Source: Acanthaster planci
Taxonomy: Eukaryota > Echinodermata > Asteroidea > Valvatida > Acanthasteridae
Assembly: GCF_001949145.1 (NCBI RefSeq)
Contig: NW_019091476.1
Coordinates: 1,150,203-1,214,202, forward strand
Reading direction: 5' to 3'
Length of the DNA stretch: 64,000 nt
Position 1 is the stretch's first letter. The number at the start of each line of letters is the position of its first letter. Below the pieces are notes generated by a model. The model had not been told where the DNA came from and made no database searches. It saw only the letters and a program-made list of their open reading frames with translations. The translations under genes were made by a program, and so were the position numbers. This document shows positions 55,463 through 64,000 of the stretch, one piece after another.

Positions 55463-57039
55463 ATAGAGGGTGTCCATAAAAGTTACTATCATGGCAAAAC
55501 TACTTTATATATGGGAAAGAGAAATGAATCTTTAGAAAGGGCAGAATGTCCTCTTTGCAATAGTGTACAGCTTGTAATGTTACTGACAAAGACAAGTGAA
55601 CAAATTAGACCGATGTTAAGGGTACTGAAATCGGCACTGTAACAAGTTTGTATATTCGATTAAAAAGGCTCATACGTGCAAGTGTGCAGAGTACCAAATG
55701 CCTTTGCTTTAAGAACACATTCTTGGAAACAAGGCATGTATCTTAATCAATCTAATCTGCTTTTTTTTTTTACTTACCTTGTAAGTTTAATGTGCTGTGT
55801 CGTCCACGTTTCCTTTTTGTGGGGATACGTGCAGAATAAGTTTTCACCACGCCCCCAGTCAGTGTTCAGGAGTACGTGCAAGAATAGTGGAAGAAATCTA
55901 CAGGCTTAATCTCCATCAGGACCCAGCACTGATCAGACTTACAACAAAGGGACATGTTACGAAGATGTCAGATGTGCATTGACAGGAATGGTGGCCATGT
56001 GGTTGGCAAAGCATATTAAACTTACTTATCACAGTGCCGATTTCGGTACCCTTGACATTGGTCTAGTATGTTCACTCATCAGGGTGATGTAATGCTTCTT
56101 GTACAGTAGTGTAGCTGTAATCAGCTTTGCATTCCCCACTCTCTACCCTTAGCTGCTTCCACTGGCTCGTCTCATTTCGGGGCCAAAAAGAACCCGAGTG
56201 CGTAAGTCTCCCCTGCCAGTACACAGCTTCCCCACCACCAGGATTCCTACGGTGCCTCAGGCCTTGTAGCAGCAAATGGTAACTGGGCATCCTGCAACCC
56301 CAGGCTGAACTGAAAGGGGTCTCAGAGTTTTGTCGTGGTCCCCAAAAGGCACAGTGCACAGGCCCTGGCGCCGTGCAAACCAATGCACCAGCTATGGGTC
56401 AAATAGCCTTCCAGCACCCATTTGAAGACCCCAATGGCGGAATAGGGGGACAAAGATCAACAAGTTCTCAACGGCTAAACCAGCGGGAGAAGGCAACGCC
56501 AGTCAGGCCGGAGTAGACGGCATTTGACCAAGCACCCAGCAGGCCGATGCAACCAGGATCGCCAGATATCGCCTGTCTCAATTCTTTGAGCCGCGAGGGA
56601 GGCACTTCTGGCCAAGTGTGTTGGTTTCTCCGTCACGCAAAGTTGTCCACCTAAATCAAATCCACGCGAATGGTCTCCTCAATTCCTCGTCGTCTTCCCA
56701 TTAGCAAGTTCAGTGGCAATGGCCCTGCGAGCAACAGGTCAGGTTTGGTCAGCTGGAAGCCCTTAGTCCGCGCCAACACGCTGGCAGCGTGTTCATGATG
56801 GTTGTCCTCCTCGTGACATGCGATGACACACGGCAGTAGGACTTGCGACTGAACTGGCCTATTCAGGATTCCCGGAGCCTTCCCCAAGTGGGGAAGCCCC
56901 CAGAGAAAGTGGGGTAAACATAGCTCATCGCGAACCCACCTAGCCGGCTATAACCATGGCTAGCAAGTGACCCTTTCAGGCGGTCGAAACCCAAGATGTC
57001 ACACTAATAAAAAAAAACCTCAGTTACCTTTTAACCCCT

Positions 57040-58050
57040 TGACTATTGGAGCATTGTTGGACAACAGGAACTTAGAACACCCTGAGAGAAGAACAGCACT
57101 TGTATGTCACAAGTAGGCACGTTTTAACATCAATCGATGTGGCTGCTCTGAATGAAACTAGACTCCCCGGCAAAGGAAGCGTCAGAGAAACTGGATCCCA
57201 TATATACTTATCTGAGAAGACGCCCGTACTGTGGTGGCATCGCACTCACACCCACATTCCTGATCTTGAGATGTACGTGCATTTGGCAAATCGCAACACC
57301 CTATTGCATGGTCAATGTGGCATGTCATCACACGTGCGTGCTACCTATTTACCTACGTTGTGCCACCGCAGTAACGGCTTCTAATTCTGGTTCTCGAATT
57401 ACACTATATGATCTTTTGGAAGGGGAAAGAGGCAAGTGAGCAAAGCATCCATGGTTTGGCTTTGCTGTGAAGACCAAACTTGTGGAGCACCACCACCTCA
57501 ATCCCACTGCCATGAACAAACGCTTGACGACCCTCCGGATTCCACTCAACAATGGCACCATTTTGACTCTCATCTCCGTCTACACACTTACCCTTGTCTC
57601 TGGCAATGCCATCAAAGAGTCTTTTTACAACCTTTTGAATTTAACAATCCTTACCATCCCAGCATCCTGGTTCTCGGCAGAGTTGGCCATGACCACCTTA
57701 CACGGAAAGGCATCCTGGGTCGCCATGGTATTGGCAACTGCAACGCAAACGGATATCTGCTTCTCGGCCACTGTGCATAACATGGCTTGACCGAGACAAA
57801 CACCCTGTTCCAACTTCCGAATCGGCACAAAACATGGCAGCACCCAAGATCCAAGCAAAGGCTTGTCTTGTACCATGTCCTCATCCGATCCCGAGACAAA
57901 AGTGATGTCCATATCACCCGTACCATGCCAGTAGCAGATGATTGTTGGACAGACCACCATCTTATTCTGCTCTTACGCTTTGATTTGTCTGTTCGCGACC
58001 ACCTAGACGTCCAGCTGCAGCCAAGCCCCAGCGATGATTTGACTGTGTGA
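57040..58050 (+). pseudogene. LINE endonuclease domain, broken
   Basis: Pieces in several frames: DVAALNETRLPGKGSVRETG at about 57130-57190 (metal-binding N-E-T motif), NKRLTTLRIPLNNGTILTLI at about 57510-57570, RHGIGNCNANGYLLLGHCA near 57720, and DDCWTDHHLILL near 57940 (the C-terminal D-H of the active site). The invariant endonuclease residues survive but the frame is repeatedly shifted. Confidence 0.85.
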
Positions 58051-58151
58051 AGCTCCAGGACCCACCAATATGGCAGCTATTTCAACAGTACCAGTTGAAA
58101 AAGAGAACATTAGAGGAAAATGGTCAACTCTGCCAGATGCATTGACATCAG

Positions 58152-58634
58152 TGTAATACTGTATGATAGGCACCACATACGATCAAAGGTCAAGAAGTGT
58201 ATGGTGTGACATATGCTAATGAGCATAAGACATTAATTATCAGCACAGAGCTAGACTGCCGCAGTCACACAATGTCCACTTGACCTAGACTATATTCGGT
58301 ATATATTCAGCATGTTCAGATGGTACCATTGATGTTCAGTTATTTTCAGCCGGGCTAGGTAGGCTCGCTGTTGAACGTAAACTCCCGTATCCAAATGGAA
58401 GCTGTTGATCCTACAGTATTTGACTTTACACAGAAATCGAAGGTGGCCTTGGCCGAAATCAATGCCAGGCGAAATGAAGAATATAACCCCTGACCCTTAC
58501 GTCATATCTGTGGGGGACGCCTGACCTAAGATTTTTATCAAGAGTCCTCAGAGGATCTCCGGGTCGGGAACAGATTAAGACTGCCACACACATATGTGTC
58601 CAGCTGCCGTAGTAACCAACAGTCAAATACTACA
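58152..58634 (+). repeat. 5' LTR of Gypsy element
   Basis: Begins TGTAATACTGTATGATAGGC and ends CAAATACTACA. Contains a TATA-like TATATTCAGC at about 58299-58308. Its first 105 bases and last 55 bases match the 3' LTR at 61128-61275; the middle is unique to this copy. Confidence 0.85.
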
Positions 58635-58659
58635 CGTACTTTGGTGACAGACATGGGAT

Positions 58660-59470
58660 CTACTGAGCACCAAACCGCTCGGTAATCCCCGGTGTACGGT
58701 GATTAAAATTGCATTTACCGTGATAATTCTGTCGATTTTGTAGGTGTAATGACTGCACATCTGTCACGATGAACACGTTAACTCCGCCGTCGCTCCCATC
58801 ATTCCCGGAGAGTAGAGAGCCCACCAACGTCGGAACTCGTCGGTCAAAATACATTAAAAGACTGAAAACGTTTTCATTGGCTTCAATATCACCAGTGACG
58901 CTCAGAAGCGGGCACTTCTGTTTCTTTATGCAAGGGGAGAAGTCAACGACACTGGCACAAACGGGGCGAGAGCACAAAAAAGCCCTGAACGAGCACTTCA
59001 ACCTATGCAAGAACATCGAGTTTGAAAGATACACATTCTTGCAAGCCAAACAGGACCTTACGGAGACTGTTGCACAATATCATACACATTACTCCAGCGT
59101 CTACCAATCACCGTGCTTTTGAAAACAAAGATGCAGAGGTGAAATCGCAGATCATCTGGACTTGCCTTTCCAACAAGTTGCATCGGTATGCCTTGCATGA
59201 ACCACCCCTCACTCTTGTGCAGCTGCTCACTGCAGCTCAAAACTGTCAAGCTGCCAAAATGGAGCAATCTCCAACTGTAAATAAAGCTGATGTGAGACCA
59301 CCAAAACAAGCTGATGCCTCGCGTCCTTCCTGTGCCACTCGCCCCCGCTCTGCAAAACGTCAGCCTCACAACGACAAACCTCAGCAATTAAGACAGCAGC
59401 ACTGGCAGTCGCAACCACATTCACGTCAATGCCATACCTGCGGGGCTGTTCTCCACATAACAGATTAACA
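58660..59470 (+). pseudogene. Gypsy gag remnant
   Basis: Two overlapping frames. The first (to about 59122) has EHFNLCKNIEFERYTFLQAK followed by ETVAQ, the capsid pattern typical of Gypsy Gag. The second (59022-59468) has QIIWTCLSNKLHRYALHEPP and ends with CHTCG, half of a zinc knuckle. At least one frameshift at about 59100. Confidence 0.85.
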
Positions 59471-59499
59471 GAGACAGGCGTACGTGCCATGAATGAGGT

Positions 59500-60369
59500 A
59501 CACCAAATTACTTTGCCAAATATTGCATGAGCACACCATGACCCCCACAAAGATGCAGTGTTCATGAAATCAATGCCACACTGCTGAAGCTGGCAGTGAT
59601 GTTACAACTACAACACTGCCATCAGTTCACACTTTGGTGTTCCTGATATCGTCCGCTCGGATAATGGGCCACCATTCAACAGATGTGACTTTGTCATTGT
59701 TGCAAACATCGCAAACTCACTCCTTGCTGGCCCCAAGCTAACGGCGAAGTACAGCGATTCATGGAAACACTGAATAAGTCCTGCCGCACCGCTCTCACAG
59801 CTGGCAAATCGTGGAAGCAAGAAATATACAAATTCCTGCGTAACTAACGTGCTTCACCACACTCCACCACCAATGGTTCGCCAGCCAAGCTCCATTTCTG
59901 CAGATCGTTTAACCGACACGCCTGTTTGAACCAGAGGACACTCAGCAGCTGCAACATCATCGATCTCTTCGTTCACGTGATCACACCAAGAAGTTGCAAA
60001 TGAAACACTTATGCTGACAATTGCGGTATCACTCGAGTCAAGAACATTGACATTGGTGACCATGTTTTGGTAAGCCAAGATGGACATCTTCCAAAATACA
60101 TGTCACCATACATCCCTCAGCCATACGTAACGACGAGCAAGCGTGCATCACTGCCCAACGTGTTTCGCACAGAATTACACGCAACTCCTCCTACTTCAAA
60201 AAGTACGTGCATTCAGGAACAGCACCACTGGGCACTGACAGTAATGGTAACAATGACATTGTTACTCCCACAGGACACAGTACCACCCCTCCAACCAATG
60301 AACCACGTCACAGTCGACCTCGCGGTCGTCACCCACCTGCACACCTGCGTAACTTTGTTCCTTAATTAA
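59500..60369 (+). pseudogene. Gypsy integrase remnant, fused after gag
   Basis: About 59640-59690 encodes GIPDIVRSDNGPPF-type text (T/S-D-N-G-P core), then RFMETLNKSCRTA near 59757-59800 and TTNGSPAK near 59870, all integrase core hallmarks. The end at about 60330-60365 is basic (RPRGRHPPAHLRNF), typical of the Gypsy Pol C terminus. Stops and shifts throughout. Confidence 0.82.
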
Positions 60370-61127
60370 ACCTTATTGGACAAAACTGAACCACTTTGTG
60401 TTAACATCTGAATGATTGCTTTAATTTGGATTTTCACTGCTACGTGACACAGCATATTTTCTTGTAATCTAACTTTGATGTGTAGGGCCTATGAGCTTTT
60501 CCTTGTTAATTTCCAGTTCTGTAACAAAATGCTCACTCTAAACGGACATTATTCTGTATTTAACATACCCGGGTTTTGCTTCTAGATTTCAGTATCATTC
60601 CTGTGCAAAAAAAATCTTGATTTGTCTGCATTTAGTTACATGTCAACCAGATGCCTCCAACGACCTCAAATAGAATCTTTTTTCCTTTTCATCGGATTTT
60701 ATACAATAAACGTGCATTAGATTTTCAGAGACCTAAACTAAATTTCCCCATTTGATAATGTGTGAAATAGACATCCTAAAGACTCAGGGGAAAAGCGGGA
60801 AGTACAAAGCATTTCAGTTCGTTACATTTAGCACATTTTATTCCTCCAATACATGTACATTTATTATAGTAAAATTCAGTATTATTTAATTATCACTGTG
60901 ACGACTGAGAAGGAAACAATCTCTCTCGATTTGCTAATTTGTTCATGTATTTAGTAGTTAAAGCAGTTAAATTTAAGAAAAAAAAGTTTTCAAATCTTCG
61001 ACAGAGGTAACGATTTTCAAAACTGTTTTGCATGAAAAGTTTTCAAAAAAAAGACAAAATTGTAGAGACACTGTACGCTTCAGTGAGTTTGAGATATTAC
61101 ACTTGTACCAAACAAGGTGGGAAGGGT
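60370..61127. other. Gypsy 3' internal region, non-coding
   Basis: AT-rich, no open frame of note and no env-like sequence. It runs from the pol stop to the 3' LTR. Confidence 0.6.
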
Positions 61128-61275
61128 TGTGGTATTGTATGATAGGCACCCCATGGGATCAAACGTCAAGAAGAGTACGGTGTGACATGCTAATGAGCAC
61201 GAGGCATTATCAGTACAGCGCTAGACTGACACACACACACGTGTCCAGCTGTCGTATAAACAGTAAAATACTATA
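61128..61275 (+). repeat. 3' LTR of Gypsy element, internally deleted
   Basis: Begins TGTGGTATTGTATGATAGGC and ends AAAATACTATA. The deletion joins the sequence after GCTAGACTG to CACACACACACGTGTCCAGC. The 5' LTR has AGACTGCC at both deletion borders (58253 and 58578), so short-repeat deletion is likely. Confidence 0.82.
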
Positions 61276-61285
61276 ATTAGCTGCT

Positions 61286-63320
61286 GAAGAAGTCCTTGGG
61301 TTCCAGAAGATGAAAAACAATGACTGGGTCAAGGAGCATGGGGAAAAAATTTACCATCTGATCAATTAAAAACGAGAGGCGCTAGTGGCCTTCGAGATTC
61401 ACCCTTCAGCCGAAAAGAAAAATACTTTTAAGGAGGCAACGAGAGACTGCCAAAGACGACTCCGAGCAATCCAGAACACTTGGTGGCAGGCAAAAGCGAT
61501 GCAAATCCAACAATATGATGACCAACAGGACTTGCGTTGCTTCTATGCGTTGACAAAGAAGATCTTTGGCCCCACTAAATCGCGTTTGGTAGGCCTTAAA
61601 GAATCGGACAATACCACCATCCTTACCAATCCTGAGCCCGTCCTGAACCGCTGAAGAGAGCCTCCCTAGCAACCACTCAACCATACCGGATGATCTCCTG
61701 CAGAATCCAACTTCCTGTCCGGCACTGGATGTAACTCCTTCCAACTCTCCAGAAATTTGAAAAAAAAGCACCTCGTTCAATGAAACCCGGATAAGCTCCC
61801 GGACGCGACAGTGTACCCCTGGAATTCCTTTTTCGTGCTGGCCTCAAACTGAAGACCAGGTTAATGCTCCTGTTACACAAATTCTGGGAAACTAAAACCG
61901 TCCCTAAGGACTTCAAAAATGCCAATATTGTGACAGTCTTCAAGAAAGGAGACAGCGCACTCTGTGGGAATTATTGTGGCATGCCCCTCTTCAGCGTAGC
62001 TGTCAAGATCTTCGCGCAAATCCTCCTGAATCGATTCCTGCCCGTGGCAGAGGAGATCCTCCCAGAATCCCAGTGTGGTTTCCGACCCTCAAGTGGCACT
62101 GCGACATGATTTTCTGTGGTCAACAGCTCCAGGAGAAGAGTCGTGAACAATAGAAACCGCTGATGCTCATCATCTGGGATCTCCAGAAGCCATTCGGCAA
62201 AGTCCCAAGACAGCTTAATGTGAGCCACCCTTGCCCACTTTGGCTGTCCGGACCACTTCGTGTCGCTAATACGTGTGCTCAAAGATGAATGCGAGGCCGA
62301 GTGCACCATGAAGGCGCCCAGTCGGACCCTTTTCCCAAGCACCAGTAGTCTCAAGCAGGGCTGTGTGCTGGCTCTTACACTATACCTCGCTGCCATGACC
62401 AACGAGGTCCCCCTCCAAACACCACGAGCATTGACATTAAATATAGATCTGAAGGCAGACTCTCAACTCGCTCGACTCTGCTCTCGTAAAAACAGTACCA
62501 CCACCCGTGTGCGAGAATTCCAGAGTGATGATAATGCGACTGTGGACCAAACTGTCATCAACCTCCAGAGATCGGCAAACCTGTACACTGAGGCTTACAA
62601 ACGCTTGTAGATGAAGGTTTATAATGTTAAAAGGATGAAGATCCTCATATAACCAACCCCTGGGAAAGCAACACCAGACGTGAGAATCAGCATTCACGGA
62701 CAGTCGGTAGAAGTCGTCGACGAATTCCCTTACGTTGGCAGCATCCTCTTGAATAATATCACTTGCGAAAAAGACCATGATAACAGGATCACAGCGGCTC
62801 ACGCTGCGTACGAAAAGCTCTTGCACCGGTCGAGTCTTTGGTAATCATGGCCTCACTATAAGAACTCAGATCATGGTCTTCTGGGCTGTGGTCCTCTTCA
62901 CTCTTTTGAACGCCTGAAAGACATCGACCTTGTATCGGCGGGACATCAAGCGTCTGGAGAGGTTCCAACAAAGGCAGCTCCTACGAACCCTCCGCATCAG
63001 CTGGGAGGACAATATCACCAACAACGAGGTCCTCTCTCGGGCATCTCTCCCCAGCATTGAGGCTTCTATCCTTCCACACCGCCTCCGCTGGGCAGGCCAT
63101 GTATCCAGAATGCACCCCACTACACTCCCTTATACCACCCGCCATACCGCCGACAGCAAGAGGCCTCGCGGAGGCCCTAAACGACGCTTCAAGGATCAGT
63201 TGAAGACCTCTCTGAAAACATCCAGCATCGACCAAGGCGCTTGGGAAACTGTGCTGCAAGGTGGGCCCGACTCGCCCAACCCTGTTCACCACCCACACTC
63301 CCTTGTGACTTCTGTCTAAA
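61286..63320 (+). pseudogene. LINE reverse transcriptase and C-terminal domain, broken
   Basis: Order: linker helices (61385-61654, LRAIQNTWWQAKAMQIQQYD), RT fingers (61864-62109, NIVTVFKKGDSALCGNY and PESQCGFRPSSGTA), SLKQGCVLALTLY at about 62350, a degraded FADD box reading EFQSDDNATV at about 62513-62541, YVGSIL near 62730, and a C-terminal part (62930-63319) with RISWEDNITNNEVLSRASLP and HRLRWAGHVSRM. The A-to-S change in the catalytic box and many stops indicate an inactive copy. Confidence 0.87.
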
Positions 63321-63521
63321 GCTCTCCTGATGTAGACTGGGCCTCCATAGCCATGTCCATACCACCACCCAGGAGAAGAAAGGAATAGGATGAGAATTTC
63401 ACAAGCTGTATACCATTGCACAGAGGACATTCTGCCCTTTTAAGAGATACATTTCTCTTTCTCATATAATTTTGCCGTGACAGTAATTTCTCTGTATACT
63501 TTTTAAGTTGGACACCCTATA

Positions 63522-64000
63522 TTTCTTTTTTCATACCGAGTGAGCATGTTATGCATGCACTTACTTTCTGGAATCACTAAAAATGTGTCAACATGAAACG
63601 GCAGTGTTTTGCTGGATTAAATGTATTCACTTTTTGCGAACTCGCAGCGCGATTATCAGTCCCCACAGATTATGCACGAAGTATGAACCGCGGGCTCTAA
63701 AGGGATGGGGTGCATGGTGGATTATTAAATTAAAGGTTTTAGTCCATGGTCTTGTGCATGAATAATTGACGCAAGTTTCTTTTTCGATGTAATGCTGCTT
63801 CCCTTAGGAGAGCGAAATTGCTAGATACCACTTTAATTCGGATGTTTTTCGTGGTGCTGGTTGGAAGACATAAGACTTATTGGGTAATTTCACTAACCTT
63901 TTCATGGATAGGCGCCTCTTTGAAAGAGTAGAGGAAAATTAAACAAAAGCAAGTCATGTTTCAAGAATTTTGCAGTAAAAGCAAAATTTAAATTTAGAAT
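63522..64000. other. Right edge, no gene seen
   Basis: Non-coding sequence after the nested transposon cluster. No EMI or signal-peptide exon found. Confidence 0.5.

Larger units (their letters stand above)
58152..61275 (+). mobile_element. Gypsy (Ty3-type) LTR retrotransposon, internally deleted
   Basis: Inserted in the LINE with imperfect 5-bp duplications (ATCAG left, ATTAG right). Has a 483-bp 5' LTR and a 148-bp 3' LTR copy, a primer-site-like TGGTGACAGACATGGG just after the 5' LTR (resembles tRNA-Trp primer sites), gag, and integrase. Protease, RT and RNase H are missing, so it cannot move by itself. Confidence 0.87.
56085..63395 (+). mobile_element. Decayed LINE, interrupted by a Gypsy element
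   Basis: The 5' part (56085-58151) and 3' part (61276-63395) form one non-LTR element with GC-rich 5' leader, endonuclease, RT and C-terminal domain in order. The break falls between endonuclease and RT. It has many frameshifts and stops, so it is inactive. Clade not assigned; the arrangement is that of apurinic-endonuclease LINEs. Confidence 0.88.
55463..63521. mobile_element. DNA-transposon-like inverted-repeat element, split by a later LINE
   Basis: The left end GAGGGTGTCCATAAAAG to ACAGCTTGTA (55463-55577) is inverted at 63400-63521, ending GGACACCCTAT. The inner arm 55608-55660 (GGGTACTGAAATCGGCACTG) is inverted at about 56030-56082 (CAGTGCCGATTTCGGTACCC). Together these give inverted repeats of roughly 190 bp and an element of about 740 bp without a transposase. 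It was cut at about 56085 by the LINE now occupying 56085-63395. Confidence 0.8.

Noticed and set aside
1-64000. CRISPR array, prokaryotic operon or other bacterial system
   Set aside because: Exon-intron structure, LINE and Gypsy elements and EMI/EGF/FN3-like exons show animal DNA; no spaced identical repeats of CRISPR type.

Overview
The window looks like intron-rich animal DNA, probably from a marine invertebrate. The reasons are short exons with GT/AG introns, an extracellular EMI/EGF/fibronectin-III-like protein, and decayed LINE, Gypsy, SINE and fold-back elements. I cannot fix the species or phylum; amphioxus, a hemichordate, an echinoderm or a mollusc would all fit. The base composition is AT-rich, and there is one 818-base run of N (13996-14813). 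MAIN GENE. One giant gene on the minus strand fills the window from about 54578 (5' side) to 2289 (3' side). I reconstructed 51 exons, about 9.9 kb of coding sequence or 3,300 residues. All but one of the 50 exon junctions agree in reading phase, which is the main support for the model. Neither end is present: the signal peptide and first half of the EMI domain lie beyond the right edge, and exon 51 ends with an open phase-0 donor that needs an exon beyond the left edge. From the N terminus the protein has the end of an EMI domain, an EGF repeat, a Cys-rich module, a second EGF-like repeat, about 800 residues of beta-rich sequence I cannot name, and then a long array of fibronectin-III-like modules carrying W-x-G-F, D-x-E-S-G and D-T-x-P-P motifs. 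The array is broken by two short Cys-cluster inserts and, near the 3' end, by a jelly-roll domain resembling galactose-binding modules. It is most likely a large secreted or cell-surface adhesive or matrix protein; no membrane segment is seen. OTHER CONTENT. 1-2288 is empty. The introns hold a 59-bp tandem array (5.4 kb), a decayed LINE (10.4-12.2 kb), a 203-bp tandem duplication beside the N gap (13.5-13.9 kb), a minisatellite made of splice-donor copies (15.2-15.4 kb), a tRNA-type SINE (28.7 kb), a Gypsy pol fragment (41.3-42.7 kb), a fold-back element (50.2 kb) and a possible solo LTR (52-53 kb). At 55.5-63.5 kb is a three-level nest: a Gypsy element inside a LINE inside a DNA-transposon-like inverted-repeat element. 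Introns not listed separately show nothing I can recognise.
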